The position numbers were made by a program, and so were the translations under genes. The notes beneath the pieces are model-generated. The model had not been told where the DNA came from, did not search any database, and was given only the letters and a program-made list of their open reading frames with translations. From contig NZ_KB907498.1 in assembly GCF_000382065.1 (NCBI RefSeq), positions 874,714 through 938,713 of the forward strand: a stretch of DNA of 64,000 nucleotides, written 5' to 3'. Numbering within the stretch: position 1 is the first letter of the stretch; each line of letters starts with the position of its first letter. Positions 15,375 to 24,006 of this stretch are shown here, one piece after another. Source of the stretch: Stenotrophomonas hibiscicola ATCC 19867 (GTDB lineage Bacteria > Pseudomonadota > Gammaproteobacteria > Xanthomonadales > Xanthomonadaceae).

Positions 15375-15397
15375 GTAGATCCACGCCATGCGTGGAT
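15375..15397 (+). repeat. SMAG element (GTAG + ATCCACGC stem)
   Basis: GTAG is followed by ATCCACGC-CAT-GCGTGGAT, a perfect 8-bp stem. It is the same unit seen at 16587, 30926, 34744, 56850 and 56890. It matches the S. maltophilia GTAG-type REP family. Confidence 0.85.
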
Positions 15398-15462
15398 GAG
15401 CCTGCCAGCAGGAACAGCTTCCAGGCACCGCGCGGATCTCCCGTGATCCATCTGGAGGAACA

Positions 15463-15567
15463 AGCCCCTCTGTTGAGGGGCTGCCCCGACAGGGGCGGGG
15501 GAGGCCGGCAAAGGGAGGGGCCCACGCGTTGCGCAGCAACGTGTGGGGCGACGCGCAGAGCGCGTCG
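15463..15567. repeat. Run of four consecutive stem-loops
   Basis: Four hairpins lie in a row: AGCCCCTC/GAGGGGCT (15463-15482), GCCCC/GGGGC (15483-15496), CCCACGCGTTGC/GCAACGTGTGGG (15521-15547) and CGACGCGC/GCGCGTCG (15549-15567). They lie between the DUF6165 gene and the tRNA-Ser terminator. No open frame with a ribosome site explains them. Confidence 0.6.
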
Positions 15568-15580
15568 CGTCCCGCGCCAG

Positions 15581-15622
15581 ATAAAGAAAAAGGGCCGCCT
15601 TTCGGCAGCCCTTTTTCTTTAT
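15581..15622 (-). terminator. Strong palindromic terminator after tRNA-Ser
   Basis: ATAAAGAAAAAGGG pairs with CCCTTTTTCTTTAT around a GC core. On the minus strand it ends in a T-run directly after the tRNA. The symmetry continues through CCAG/CTGG at 15577-15626, touching the encoded CCA. Confidence 0.85.
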
Positions 15623-15623
15623 C

Positions 15624-15714
15624 TGGCGGAGAGGGGGGGATTCGAACCCCCGAGGCGCTATAAACGCCTGCCTGATTTCGAGTCAGGTACATTCAACCAC
15701 TCTGCCACCTCTCC
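15624..15714 (-). tRNA. tRNA-Ser (CGA)
   Basis: This is a 91-nt class II tRNA with acceptor GGAGAGG/CCTCTCC, a long variable arm, anticodon CGA in the loop of CTGAC-TCGAAAT-CAG, T-loop GGTTCGAATCC and an encoded CCA. Confidence 0.95.
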
Positions 15715-15878
15715 GGATGGTCCCCGGCGGACCGGGGACGCGCATCATACGAGGAAGTGAGGCCGACGACAAGTCATTCCGGCCCATGAAGTGGAAATTT
15801 CCTGGGCGCATGCCTTGCCGGATGCGTGCGGCCACCCGATGATGCCTGTCTCCCCAGCAACACCCTGCCCCAGCCCCC

Positions 15879-16583
15879 ATGATCGAATTCGGACACCTCA
15901 CCCACCCCGGCATGCGCCGCGAGCTCAACGAGGACACCTACTACGGTGACAGCGAGCTGGCCCTGTGGCTGGTGGCCGATGGCATGGGCGGGCATGCCTG
16001 CGGTGAAGTGGCCAGCGCGCTGGCACGCGAAACCATCGTGCGCGAGATACGCCGTGGCGCGCCATTGGCCCAGGCCATCCGCACCGCCGACGAAGAGATC
16101 ATCCGCACCTCACGCCGTCGCAATGACAGCCTGCCGATGGGCACCACCGTGGTCGCCGCGCGCGTGCAGGGCAACCGCTATGAAGTGGCCTGGGTCGGCG
16201 ACAGCCGCGCCTACCTGTGGCGCGATGGACAGCTGGCACAGCTCAGCCAGGACCACAGCGTGGTGCAGGAACTGGTCGCGCAGGGAAACCTGACCGCCGA
16301 ACAGGCGCGTGCGCATCCGCATCGCAACGTGGTTACCCAGGCGCTGGGCGTGACCGATCCGGCACACCTGAACGTGGCCACCACCAGCGGTGAACTGCGC
16401 CCGGGAATGCAGCTGCTGCTGTGCAGTGACGGCCTGACCGAGGAGGTGGACGACCGCAGTATCGCCCGCACCCTCGCCTACGAAGATGCCAGCGCGCAGG
16501 AATGCGTGGACACGCTGGTCGCAGCCGCACTCGACGGCGGTGGCCGCGACAACATCAGCGTGATCCTGGTGCGCTGCCATTGA
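15879..16583 (+). CDS. PP2C-family serine/threonine protein phosphatase
   Basis: This is a cytosolic PPM/PP2C metal-dependent phosphatase, 234 aa, the usual size of bacterial single-domain members such as Stp/PrpC. The signature motifs are RELNEDTYY (residues 14-22, D19), VADGMGGH (D34), VGDSRAYLWRDG, CSDGLTEEV and GRDNISVI near the C-terminus. The aspartates in these motifs bind the two metal ions. The partner kinase is not in the window, so the gene stands alone; its substrates cannot be told. It is followed by a SMAG cluster. Confidence 0.92.
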   Translation: MIEFGHLTHPGMRRELNEDTYYGDSELALWLVADGMGGHACGEVASALARETIVREIRRGAPLAQAIRTADEEIIRTSRRRNDSLPMGTTVVAARVQGNRYEVAWVGDSRAYLWRDGQLAQLSQDHSVVQELVAQGNLTAEQARAHPHRNVVTQALGVTDPAHLNVATTSGELRPGMQLLLCSDGLTEEVDDRSIARTLAYEDASAQECVDTLVAAALDGGGRDNISVILVRCH

Positions 16584-16586
16584 CCG

Positions 16587-16684
16587 GTAGATCCACGCCA
16601 CGCGTGGATGCGGTAATGCCGGCCGCTGGCCGGCTCACCGGGAAACCCCGTATCACGTAGATGCCGGCCAGCGGCCGGCACTAC
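16587..16684 (+). repeat. SMAG repeat cluster
   Basis: Three palindromic units lie between the PP2C and dnaQ 3' ends: GTAG-ATCCACGC/GCGTGGAT at 16587-16609, AGCCGGCC-type stem at 16614-16635, and GTAG...GCCGGCC/GGCCGGC...CTAC at 16657-16684. Both GTAG classes (ATCCACGC and TGCCGGCC) are thus present side by side. Confidence 0.85.
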
Positions 16685-16693
16685 CTCGATGTA

Positions 16694-17425
16694 TTACGCG
16701 CTGACGGGTTCTTCCACCTTCGGGCCATCCCACAGCGCGTGGCCGGCCTTCTTGCGCAACCGCTCCAGCCGCGCGGCATGCGCTTCCAGCTCCGACGGCG
16801 TGGCCACTACGCGCGGGCGCGGCAGCAGCTTGCTGGTATCGAAGGCCTGCAGCGCCGCACCGGCGCCACCGCCATCGTCATCCCCCAGGCCGAATCCGAT
16901 CTCTTCCTGCCCCGAGGTCAGCGCGATGTAGACGTCACCCAGGATCTGCGCATCGAGCAGGCCGCCATGCAGCGCACGGTGCGAATTGTCCACGCCCAGC
17001 CGCTTGCACAGCGCATCCAGCGAATTGCGCTGGCCCGGGAAGCGCTCGCGCGCCATCACCAGGGTATCGATCACCGTGCAGCGATCGGTGATCTTCCCGT
17101 ACTGCGGGCCCAGCAACGACAGTTCGTTGTCGAGGAAGCCCAGGTCGAACGCCGCGTTGTGGATGATCAGCTCGGCGCCATCGATGAAGGCAAGGAATTC
17201 ATCGGCGATCTGCGCGAAGTCCGGCTTGTCAGCCAGAAACTCCAGGGTCAGGCCGGTGACTTCCTGCGCGCCCTGTTCGAACTCGCAGTCCGGCTTGATG
17301 TACTGGTGGTAGTTGTTGCCGGTCGGGCGGCGCTTGAACAGCTCCACGCAGCCGATTTCGACGATGCGGTTGCCCTTCTTCCACTCCAGGCCGGTGGTTT
17401 CGGTATCGAGGATGATCTGACGCAT
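16694..17425 (-). CDS. dnaQ: DNA polymerase III epsilon subunit (3'-5' proofreading exonuclease)
   Basis: This is the proofreading subunit of the replicase, 243 aa as in enteric DnaQ. The DEDDh exonuclease motifs are ILDTETTGLEW (D7, E9), IIHNAAFDLGFLDNEL, and HRALHGGLLDAQ near residue 150. The C-terminal tail, with LLPRPRV and a helical end, would bind the alpha subunit. It starts 4 bp after the rnhA stop on the same strand, so the two are probably co-transcribed. The order gloB / methyltransferase-rnhA-dnaQ is conserved in many gammaproteobacteria, E. coli included. Confidence 0.96.
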   Translation of the reverse strand: MRQIILDTETTGLEWKKGNRIVEIGCVELFKRRPTGNNYHQYIKPDCEFEQGAQEVTGLTLEFLADKPDFAQIADEFLAFIDGAELIIHNAAFDLGFLDNELSLLGPQYGKITDRCTVIDTLVMARERFPGQRNSLDALCKRLGVDNSHRALHGGLLDAQILGDVYIALTSGQEEIGFGLGDDDGGGAGAALQAFDTSKLLPRPRVVATPSELEAHAARLERLRKKAGHALWDGPKVEEPVSA

Positions 17426-17429
17426 GGGC

Positions 17430-17882
17430 TCAGTTTACCGGGCTGGCGTCGCGGATCTGGATGGCCGCGTTGCGGGCCAGGGTATCCACCCGCTCATTGT
17501 CCGGATCGCCGGAGTGGCCCTTCACCCAGCGCCAGTCGATCTGGTGCCGCAGCGTGGCCGCATGCAGGCGCTCCCACAGCTCGCGGTTCTTCACCGGCTC
17601 ACCGCCGGCGGTCTTCCAGTTCTTGCGGATCCAGCCCGGCATCCACTGGGTCAGCCCCTGCCGCACGTACTGCGAATCGGTGTAGAGCACGATGTTGCAC
17701 GGCTCGGTCAGCGTCTCCAACCCGGAAATGGCGGCCATCAGCTCCATCCGGTTGTTGGTGGTGTGCGCTTCGCCGCCGCTCAGTTCACGCTCATGGCCCT
17801 TGTAGCGCAGCAGTGCAGCCCAGCCGCCGGGGCCGGGATTGCCAAGGCAGGAACCGTCGGTGTGGATTTCGATGGTTTTCAA
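17430..17882 (-). CDS. rnhA: Ribonuclease HI
   Basis: RNase HI cuts the RNA strand of RNA-DNA hybrids, removing R-loops and primer remnants. The protein has 150 aa. The four carboxylates are D9 ([15 protein letters not shown]), E47 (NNRMELMAA), D68 (LYTDSQYV) and D132 (NERVDTLA), with the basic handle around [10 protein letters not shown]. It lies 13 bp downstream of the methyltransferase stop and 4 bp upstream of dnaQ, all on the minus strand. Confidence 0.97.
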   Translation of the reverse strand: MKTIEIHTDGSCLGNPGPGGWAALLRYKGHERELSGGEAHTTNNRMELMAAISGLETLTEPCNIVLYTDSQYVRQGLTQWMPGWIRKNWKTAGGEPVKNRELWERLHAATLRHQIDWRWVKGHSGDPDNERVDTLARNAAIQIRDASPVN

Positions 17883-17895
17883 TACAACTCCAGAA

Positions 17896-18540
17896 TCAGG
17901 TGGCTACGGTGCCGTGCCAGCGCACCGGCAGCGGTGTCGGCCCGGGCAGGGCCAGCGTGCGCTTTTCAGCATGGAACAGGCAGGCCGCGCGCAGTGGCGC
18001 CCACCCGCCCGGGCGACGGCTGCCGGCACCGCGCCAGAGGGGGCCGATGTAACGCATATCGTCGCACTCCAGCCCGTGGCGGCCGAGCAGCAGGCGAATC
18101 CGCTGCGGCGTGCGCACCACCAGTCCGTGCTGGCGCCAATGTGTACGGTAGGGGCTGAACGGGTTGAGGCTGCTCAGCCACAGGTGGCCGCCCGGCATCA
18201 GCACGCGCTCGCACTCATCCAGCAGCTGGTCGGCATCGCCGGTGGTCACATGCTGCAGCACGATCGCGTTGACACTCTCGTTGGCCAGCGGCAGCGGCAG
18301 TGCGCAGCGGGTATCGCCGGCATAGCCCTGCCCTTGCCGGAACAGGCGCAGGCCACGCCCGCCGAGCTGCGCATCATCAAGCCAGCACGCGCTTGGCGCG
18401 ATCCACAACCAGGGTTGTGCCGGCAGCACTGACAGCTGCGGCAGCAGTAATTGCCGCTCCAGCACGCGCAGGGATTCCGCCGGTTCACTGTCGAACCACG
18501 GGGTCTGGCTCGCTTGACGGGTGCTCTGCAGCGCGGGCAT
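17896..18540 (-). CDS. Class I SAM-dependent methyltransferase (YafS-like position)
   Basis: The 214-aa protein has a weak N-terminal SAM-binding region but a clear later Rossmann part: [43 protein letters not shown], i.e. the motif before and after the acidic post-strand-4 loop and the ERVLxPGG motif. It occupies the place of yafS between gloB (divergent, 11 bp away) and rnhA. The usual glycine-rich motif I is not obvious, so SAM binding is inferred from the rest. The substrate is unknown. Confidence 0.8.
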   Translation of the reverse strand: MPALQSTRQASQTPWFDSEPAESLRVLERQLLLPQLSVLPAQPWLWIAPSACWLDDAQLGGRGLRLFRQGQGYAGDTRCALPLPLANESVNAIVLQHVTTGDADQLLDECERVLMPGGHLWLSSLNPFSPYRTHWRQHGLVVRTPQRIRLLLGRHGLECDDMRYIGPLWRGAGSRRPGGWAPLRAACLFHAEKRTLALPGPTPLPVRWHGTVAT

Positions 18541-18551
18541 GGTCCAATTCT

Positions 18552-19316
18552 ATGCGACTGACTGCCCTGCCCGCATTTGCGGACAACTACATCTGGACGT
18601 TGATCGACGACGATGGCGCCGCCGTGGTCATCGATCCCGGCGATGCCGCGCCGGTGCTTGCGGTGGCCGATCAGGGCCTGCGCGTGGACACGATCCTGCT
18701 CACCCATCATCACGATGACCACATCGGTGGCGTGCCCGCGCTGCAGGCGCGTTTTCCCGGCGTCCGGGTGATCGCGCCGGTCGAGGAGCGCATTCCCATT
18801 GCGACCCACCGCGTCGGTGAAGGTGAACGCGTTCAGGCACTGGGCCGGACGTTCCACGTACTATCCGTGCCCGGGCATACCCGCAGCCACATCGCGTTTC
18901 ACACTGCTGAACATCTTTTCAGCGGAGATTCGTTGTTCAGCCTGGGCTGTGGACGCCTGTTCGAAGGTACGCCGTCCCAGCTGCTGGCGTCGATGCGCAA
19001 GCTGGGTGCCCTGCCCGCGCAACTGCTGCTTTGTTGCGCTCATGAGTACACCGTGTCAAATGCCGTCTTCGCGCGGCATGTCGACCCCGCCAACGCTGCC
19101 CTGTGGCAGCGCCAAGAGGAGGCTTTGGCCATGCGCCGCGATGACCGTTCCACCCTGCCGGTAACCCTGGCCAGCGAATTCGACTGCAATCCCTTCCTGC
19201 GTGTGCACGCGGCGACGATCCGTGCGTCGGTGGCGGCGCATCTGGGCCGTGACGTCGTGGACGACGTCGACGTGATGGCCGGTCTCCGGCACTGGAAAGA
19301 CGGCTTCCGCGCATGA
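18552..19316 (+). CDS. gloB: Hydroxyacylglutathione hydrolase (glyoxalase II)
   Basis: GloB hydrolyses S-lactoylglutathione to D-lactate and glutathione, the second step of methylglyoxal detoxification in the cytosol. At 254 aa it has the metal motif THHHDDH at residues 51-57, later ligands in PGHTRSH and [13 protein letters not shown], and CCAHEYT. The ATG at 18552 matches the family start ([15 protein letters not shown]). The stop overlaps the mltD start by four bases (ATGA), so mltD is translationally coupled, as the same pairing in E. coli suggests. Confidence 0.95.
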   Translation: MRLTALPAFADNYIWTLIDDDGAAVVIDPGDAAPVLAVADQGLRVDTILLTHHHDDHIGGVPALQARFPGVRVIAPVEERIPIATHRVGEGERVQALGRTFHVLSVPGHTRSHIAFHTAEHLFSGDSLFSLGCGRLFEGTPSQLLASMRKLGALPAQLLLCCAHEYTVSNAVFARHVDPANAALWQRQEEALAMRRDDRSTLPVTLASEFDCNPFLRVHAATIRASVAAHLGRDVVDDVDVMAGLRHWKDGFRA

Positions 19317-20512
19317 TGCGCCGAAGTCTGCCGCTGGCCCTGGGCCTTGCGCTGGGGCTGGCAGGAACCGCGGGCGCACAGTCGCTGGGCGCAGGCATCA
19401 GCCAGAACCTGACCGCTGCCGCTGCGCTGCCGCTGGATCCATCGGCGCTGCCGGCCGCTTCGGTACGCAACGGCCAGGAGATCTTCACAAGCTTCCGCGA
19501 CGGCCTGGCCGAGCCCAGCTGCGATGCCGAGGCCACCAGCCCGCGCTGGCAGAAGCAGTTCGCCCATGCTCCCTCACGCCTGGCCAACCAGGATGACGAT
19601 GCGCTGGTGCTGTTCGGCTACGTGGTCGAAGAACTGCGCAAGGCCAACCTGCCCACCGAATTCGCACTGATTCCGTTCGTGGAAAGTGGCTATCGGCCCA
19701 ATGCCCGCAATGGCAGCGGTCCGACGGGCCTGTGGCAGTTCATCGCCACCACCGCGCGCAACCATCGGGTGCCCATGTCCAACGGCTACGACGGCCGCCT
19801 GTCGGCGGTCGATTCCACCCAGGCCGCGGTACGTTACCTGAAGACCCTGCACGGCATGTTCGGCGGCGACTGGCGCCTGGCCACCATGGCCTACAACGCC
19901 GGCGAGTACCGGGTCCTGCAGTCCATGCGCAAGGCCGGCATGAACGCGCAGAACGCCAAGCCATCGGCGCTGCCCGGCCTGTCACCGGTCACCCATGCCT
20001 ATGTCGAGAAGCTGCATGCCCTGGCCTGCGTGCTGGAGGACGTGGAAGACCAGCCCGGCGTGATGGCCTCGCTGGACCGCACCGTGCCGGTGCTGAAGGA
20101 CCACACCCTGCCGGCCGGCACCAGCATCCAGCAGTGGGCCGCACAACGCGCCCTGGACCCTGCCAGGATCGCCCGCCTCAACCCGGCCCTGGCCGCGGGC
20201 AACCGTGCCTCGGGAACCACCCGGGTGCTGGCCCCGGTCTCGGCCGCCAATGCGACGGTGACGGAAACCGCGACCACGCTGGTGGCCAGCACCGCACCGG
20301 CTGCCACGACCACACCGACGCCGCAGGCGGCCAAGACCGTCGCCGCGATTGCCGATCGCCCGCGCAGCCGCCGCCACACCGTGCGCGATGGCGAGTCGGC
20401 CTGGACCATCGCCCGTCGCTATGGCATGCCGGTGAAGGCGCTGCTGTCACTGAACGGCCTGAGTGGCAGCAGCGTGCTGAAGCCCGGCGCGGTGCTGCGC
20501 GTCGAGGACTGA
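19313..20512 (+). CDS. mltD: Membrane-bound lytic murein transglycosylase D with LysM
   Basis: This exported enzyme cleaves peptidoglycan glycan strands, forming 1,6-anhydro ends. A signal peptide ([20 protein letters not shown]) is followed by an SLT domain at about residues 95-260 with the catalytic glutamate in [12 protein letters not shown] and the GPTGLWQF and [11 protein letters not shown] motifs. A proline/threonine/alanine-rich linker leads to a single C-terminal LysM ([18 protein letters not shown]). No lipobox cysteine is visible, so it may be periplasmic rather than a lipoprotein, unlike E. coli MltD. It overlaps gloB by 4 bp. Confidence 0.9.
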   Translation: MMRRSLPLALGLALGLAGTAGAQSLGAGISQNLTAAAALPLDPSALPAASVRNGQEIFTSFRDGLAEPSCDAEATSPRWQKQFAHAPSRLANQDDDALVLFGYVVEELRKANLPTEFALIPFVESGYRPNARNGSGPTGLWQFIATTARNHRVPMSNGYDGRLSAVDSTQAAVRYLKTLHGMFGGDWRLATMAYNAGEYRVLQSMRKAGMNAQNAKPSALPGLSPVTHAYVEKLHALACVLEDVEDQPGVMASLDRTVPVLKDHTLPAGTSIQQWAAQRALDPARIARLNPALAAGNRASGTTRVLAPVSAANATVTETATTLVASTAPAATTTPTPQAAKTVAAIADRPRSRRHTVRDGESAWTIARRYGMPVKALLSLNGLSGSSVLKPGAVLRVED

Positions 20513-20532
20513 CGCGCCAGCCAGGCCCTCCT

Positions 20533-20561
20533 GTAGAGCCGAGCCCATGCTCGGCTTTTTC
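20533..20561 (+). terminator. SMAG-like hairpin acting as terminator of gloB-mltD
   Basis: GTAG is followed by AGCCGAGC-CCAT-GCTCGGCT and then a run of Ts. It is both a GTAG-type repeat and a plausible rho-independent terminator 20 bp after mltD. Confidence 0.7.
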
Positions 20562-20583
20562 ATGCCTGCGCGCAGCAGATGCA

Positions 20584-20630
20584 GTCGAGCACGGCTCGAC
20601 TCTACAAAAGGCGGTCGAGCAAGCTCGACC
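20584..20630. repeat. Two GTCGAGC palindromes, SMAG-like
   Basis: GTCGAGC/GCTCGAC at 20584-20600 ends in TCTAC (an inverted GTAGA). A second stem GGTCGAGC/GCTCGACC is at 20613-20630. Both lie between the mltD and ppiD terminators. Confidence 0.6.
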
Positions 20631-20667
20631 ACTGCCAAAGCGCAAGCGCGACACAAACGACGCCAAG

Positions 20668-20696
20668 ACAAAAAAGGCCCGGCAATGCCGGGCCTT
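20668..20696 (-). terminator. Terminator of ppiD
   Basis: AAGGCCCGGC pairs with GCCGGGCCTT over a short loop, and the minus strand then reads a run of Ts (AAAAAA on plus at 20670-20675). It sits 24 bp past the ppiD stop. Confidence 0.85.
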
Positions 20697-20719
20697 CTTC
20701 GATCTGCTCGCCGCGAGGC

Positions 20720-22675
20720 TTACAGGTTCGCTTCGGTGGTCTGGATCATGAACTTCTTGCGCATCGCATCCACGTAGGCCTTGGCTGCGGCCATGCCATC
20801 GATCTGGCTCAGCTGCTCCTTGAGCTGCTTCTGCTGCTCGGCGGTCACTTCCTTGATGTCGCCCGGGTTGACCTTGTTCACTGCAAACAGCAGCGCGTGA
20901 CCGTTGACGTCGACCTTGCCGTAGCTCGGCTTGCCTTCGGCCGGCACAGGCGCGCTGAAGATGGCGCGGTTGATTTCCGGGGTCGGCACCGGCTGGCTGC
21001 GCGGCAGGCCCGGCATCGGGCTCAGCTGCAGCTTCTCGCTTGCGGCCAGCGACTGCAGGGTGGCGCCCGCCTTCAGCTTGGCCAGCACGGCGTCGGCGGC
21101 CTTGTCGCTGGCCTGGCGCTGGCGGTCAGCGCGGATCGCGGCGATCACCTGCTCGCGGGCCTTGTCCAGCGGCAGGGCCTGTTCCGGGGTATGGGCGACC
21201 ACACGGATGACCACACTGTGGTTGGTCGCGCCGCCGAGCGCAATCGGGTCGCTGGCAGTGCCGTCCTGCACCAGCACTTCAGAGAAGGCGGCACGCAGCA
21301 CGGCCGGGTCAGCGGCGATGCCACTGGCGGTTGCGCGGGTGATCGGCCCCAGGGTCTGCAGCGGCAGGTTGACTTCCTTGGCCGCAGCGGCCAGATCGCT
21401 CGGGCTCTTGTTGATGGCATCCACCAGACGACCGGCCAGCTCGTTGAAGCCGCGTTCGCCGTCGGCCTTCAGCTGCTCGGCGGCCAGCGTGTCACGTACT
21501 TCCTCGAACGACTTGCCTTCGCCGCCACGCACCGCGGCGACCTTGATGATGTGGTAGCCGAAGTCGGTCTTGACCGGGCCGATCACGTCACCGGCCTTGG
21601 CAGCGAACAGTGCGTCTTCGAACGGCTTGACCATCGCACCGCGCTCGACCCAGCCCAGGTCACCGCCCTGGTCCTTGGAGCCCGGATCTTCCGAATTGGC
21701 CTTGGCCAGCGCAGCGAAGTCGGCACCGGCCGCCTTGGCTTCGGCAGCGATCTTGTTCGCCTTGGCTTCGGCGCCGTCACCGGTAATCAGGATGTGCGAG
21801 GCCTGGCGCTGCTCCGGCGAGGTGAACTTCGCCTTTTCTTCTTCATAGCGCTTGCGCAGGGTCGCTTCATCGGCCGGAGTCGGTGCCGGCAGGTTCGCAC
21901 CGTTGATCTCGACGTATTCCAGCGAGACGCTCTCGGCCTGGCGGAAATCCTTGCCGTGGCTGTCGTACCACTGCTTGATCTGCGCGTCAGTCACCGGCGC
22001 GGTGTCAGCCGGTACTTCCGGCAACGCGGCCAGTTCGACGTCGCGGGTTTCACCCAGCAGCTTCAGCAGGCGCTCGGTTTCGGCCTGGGTGACAAAGCCC
22101 GAATTCTGCAGGCCCGACGGGATCACCGACTGCTGCAGGCTCTCGCGCACCAGTTCCTGGAACTGGGTCGGGGTACGCGGCGGATTGCCACCGGCCAGGG
22201 CCAGGCGATAGTTGTTTTCGTTGAACTTGCCGTTCGAATCGAGGAAGGCCGGGATGGTGGCGATGTACTCGCGCACCGCACCATCGCCAATGACAACGCC
22301 GGCTTGTTCACCGACCAGGCGCACGACCTGCTCATCGATCAGCTGGTCGAGCACGGCCAGCTTGTTTTCGGTGCTCTCGAAAGCGCGCGGGTCGAAGTTC
22401 TCGCCCTGCTGCTGGCGCTCACGCATGCGCTCCTGCTCGAAACGGGTGCGGAAATCCTGCGCGCTGATCTCATGGTGCTGCCACAGCATGCGCACCGGCC
22501 ACCACGACGGTGCCGAACGCCACCAGGTCGGCGGGGCGGAAACCTTGGCCACGTTCTGAGCGCCAACGCCGCCGAGGTAGCTGTTGTCGATCACGAACAG
22601 GAACGGAATCATCAGCAGCCCCAGGATCACGGTGACGATCCAGCCTGAGGTCTTGTCGCGGAGTTTCTGCAGCAT
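20720..22675 (-). CDS. ppiD: Periplasmic folding chaperone / peptidyl-prolyl isomerase PpiD
   Basis: PpiD is a membrane-anchored chaperone near the Sec translocon that helps newly exported proteins fold. The 651-aa protein starts [29 protein letters not shown], giving one N-terminal membrane anchor with the rest in the periplasm. A SurA_N-like helical region is followed by a parvulin domain at about residues 285-385 ([41 protein letters not shown]). The C-terminal half is a second helical region. It follows lon-hupB-tRNA genes as in many gammaproteobacteria, but a terminator separates it from the tRNA-Asp array. Confidence 0.95.
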   Translation of the reverse strand: MLQKLRDKTSGWIVTVILGLLMIPFLFVIDNSYLGGVGAQNVAKVSAPPTWWRSAPSWWPVRMLWQHHEISAQDFRTRFEQERMRERQQQGENFDPRAFESTENKLAVLDQLIDEQVVRLVGEQAGVVIGDGAVREYIATIPAFLDSNGKFNENNYRLALAGGNPPRTPTQFQELVRESLQQSVIPSGLQNSGFVTQAETERLLKLLGETRDVELAALPEVPADTAPVTDAQIKQWYDSHGKDFRQAESVSLEYVEINGANLPAPTPADEATLRKRYEEEKAKFTSPEQRQASHILITGDGAEAKANKIAAEAKAAGADFAALAKANSEDPGSKDQGGDLGWVERGAMVKPFEDALFAAKAGDVIGPVKTDFGYHIIKVAAVRGGEGKSFEEVRDTLAAEQLKADGERGFNELAGRLVDAINKSPSDLAAAAKEVNLPLQTLGPITRATASGIAADPAVLRAAFSEVLVQDGTASDPIALGGATNHSVVIRVVAHTPEQALPLDKAREQVIAAIRADRQRQASDKAADAVLAKLKAGATLQSLAASEKLQLSPMPGLPRSQPVPTPEINRAIFSAPVPAEGKPSYGKVDVNGHALLFAVNKVNPGDIKEVTAEQQKQLKEQLSQIDGMAAAKAYVDAMRKKFMIQTTEANL

Positions 22676-22786
22676 GGTGAGGAATCACAAGGCCTGATTG
22701 GCGAGCCCGGCAGTGTAACCCGCTTCGCCGCAGGGACCAAAAGCAGCGGCGGCGCGGCCTGCGCATCACTTTGCGACGGGCTAAAG

Positions 22787-22818
22787 AAAAAGCCCCCGGC
22801 TTGCGCCGAGGGCTTTTA
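22787..22818 (-). terminator. Terminator after the tRNA-Asp array
   Basis: AGCCCCCGGC-TTGC-GCCGAGGGCT (one mismatch) is flanked by A and T runs. It lies 4-9 nt past the CCA end of the last tRNA-Asp on the minus strand. Confidence 0.85.
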
Positions 22819-22822
22819 GAGT

Positions 22823-22899
22823 TGGCGGAGCGGACGGGACTCGAACCCGCGACCTCCGGCGTGACAGGCCAGCATTCTAACCAGCTGAACTACCGCTCC
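22823..22899 (-). tRNA. tRNA-Asp (GTC), copy 1
   Basis: It has 77 nt with acceptor GGAGCGG/CCGCTCC, anticodon loop CTGTCAC with GTC, T-loop GGTTCGAGTCC and an encoded CCA. It is the last of four matching copies. Confidence 0.96.
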
Positions 22900-23004
22900 G
22901 CGCTGAAACTTTGCAGGCGCCCAGTATATCCGAAGACTCCCTGGAAACCCAGCCCGATGAACACTTTTTTCAAAGTTTTTTCACAGGGATTTAAGACTCT
23001 GCAA

Positions 23005-23081
23005 TGGCGGAGCGGACGGGACTCGAACCCGCGACCTCCGGCGTGACAGGCCAGCATTCTAACCAGCTGAACTACCGCTCC
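23005..23081 (-). tRNA. tRNA-Asp (GTC), copy 2
   Basis: The 77-nt sequence appears identical to the other three tRNA-Asp genes, with anticodon GTC and encoded CCA. The 105-bp spacer to copy 1 has T-rich stretches but no clear hairpin. Confidence 0.96.
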
Positions 23082-23132
23082 GTTCTTGCAAGAACCTATT
23101 CGCCTTCTTCCCGAACCTTCCGGGGAGAAGAC

Positions 23133-23161
23133 AAGGCCCCCAGCTTTAGGCCGGGGGCCTT
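23133..23161 (-). terminator. Hairpin between tRNA-Asp copies 3 and 2
   Basis: AAGGCCCCC pairs with GGGGGCCTT a few bases after the CCA end of copy 3. No T-run follows on the minus strand, so it may act as a processing or stability element rather than a full terminator. Confidence 0.55.
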
Positions 23162-23168
23162 GATGTAG

Positions 23169-23245
23169 TGGCGGAGCGGACGGGACTCGAACCCGCGACC
23201 TCCGGCGTGACAGGCCAGCATTCTAACCAGCTGAACTACCGCTCC
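23169..23245 (-). tRNA. tRNA-Asp (GTC), copy 3
   Basis: The 77-nt sequence appears identical to the other copies, with anticodon GTC and encoded CCA, flanked on both sides by spacer hairpins. Confidence 0.96.
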
Positions 23246-23296
23246 GCATTGTTGCTTTTTTGTTTTCCCATCGGCCTGGACCTGGGAGAAAACAAA

Positions 23297-23319
23297 GCCT
23301 CCAGCTTTTGGCCGGAGGC
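23297..23319 (-). terminator. Hairpin between tRNA-Asp copies 4 and 3
   Basis: GCCTCCAGC pairs with GCCGGAGGC (8 of 9) around TTTTG, just after the CCA of copy 4. It is similar in design to the hairpin at 23133 but different in sequence. Confidence 0.5.
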
Positions 23320-23328
23320 CTCGTTGAA

Positions 23329-23405
23329 TGGCGGAGCGGACGGGACTCGAACCCGCGACCTCCGGCGTGACAGGCCAGCATTCTAACCAGCTGAACTACC
23401 GCTCC
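23329..23405 (-). tRNA. tRNA-Asp (GTC), copy 4
   Basis: The 77-nt sequence has anticodon GTC and encoded CCA. It lies 25 bp downstream of tRNA-Val on the same strand. Confidence 0.96.
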
Positions 23406-23430
23406 ACACTCAAACGTTACCGCGGTGCTG

Positions 23431-23505
23431 TGGTGGGTGCTGAGGGTTTCGAACCCCCGACCCTCTCCGTGTAAAGGAGACGCTCTACCGCTGAGCTAAG
23501 CACCC
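23431..23505 (-). tRNA. tRNA-Val (TAC)
   Basis: It has 75 nt with acceptor GGGTGCT/AGCACCC, anticodon TAC in CTCC-TTTACAC-GGAG, and encoded CCA. Its 5' end is only 11 nt after the hupB stop codon, with no room for a terminator. Confidence 0.96.
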
Positions 23506-23516
23506 CAGCGAGCCGC

Positions 23517-23789
23517 TTAGTTTACAGCATCCTTCAGAGCCTTGCCAGCCTTGAACGACGGATTCTTCGAAGCAGCGATCTTGATGGTGTCGCCGGTCTT
23601 CGGGTTGCGGCCGGTGCGGGCAGCACGGTCGCGGACCTGGAAGGTACCGAAGCCAACCAGGGTGACCGCATCGCCGTCCTTCAGCGCCTTGGTGATGGCA
23701 GCAACGACGGCATCGACAGCGCGGCTGGACTCGGCCTTGGTCAGGTCCGCAGCTTCAGCAACGGCATCGATCAATTCGGTCTTGTTCAT
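23517..23789 (-). CDS. hupB: DNA-binding protein HU-beta
   Basis: HU is a small nucleoid protein that bends and compacts DNA as a dimer. The 90-aa sequence [20 protein letters not shown]...[23 protein letters not shown]...[16 protein letters not shown] shows the complete HU fold, including the beta-arm with RNPKTG and the intercalating proline. It lies downstream of lon, the usual place of hupB. A promoter at 23929-23957 precedes it. The stop codon lies 11 nt from tRNA-Val, so the mRNA probably reads into the tRNA array. Confidence 0.98.
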   Translation of the reverse strand: MNKTELIDAVAEAADLTKAESSRAVDAVVAAITKALKDGDAVTLVGFGTFQVRDRAARTGRNPKTGDTIKIAASKNPSFKAGKALKDAVN

Positions 23790-23928
23790 TCTCTACAACT
23801 CCTTTGGCGGTGGGTTCCGCTTATTCGACAGGGAAGCAACCGCACGCCTTCTGCATGCGGCCGCCATGTGGAAACGGTTCGCCGATTCAGTCATCGCTGA
23901 CAGCGATCACTCATTCGCGAGTGCTGCT

Positions 23929-23957
23929 TTTATACCAGTGGCCCTACCCCCACGCAA
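23929..23957 (-). promoter_or_regulatory. Sigma-70 type promoter of hupB
   Basis: On the minus strand TTGCGT (-35) and TATAAA (-10) are separated by exactly 17 bp. The predicted start lies about 130 nt upstream of hupB, in the lon-hupB gap. Confidence 0.7.
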
Positions 23958-24006
23958 GCTGGAAAGCCAGCAACGACGCGGGTTTCGGGCCATTGGACGG
24001 TGCGCG

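Noticed and set aside
15312-15692. N-terminal extension of the DUF6165 frame
   Set aside because: The extension reads through tRNA-Ser and stem-loops; the conserved protein starts at 15311.
20579-22648. Plus-strand frame of 689 codons
   Set aside because: It is antisense to ppiD. It is rich in His, Arg, Gln and Leu with no family match.
22771-23386. Short plus-strand frames reading AERTGLEPATSGVTGQHSNQLNYRSA
   Set aside because: These are translations of the reverse strand of tRNA-Asp genes, a well-known false annotation.
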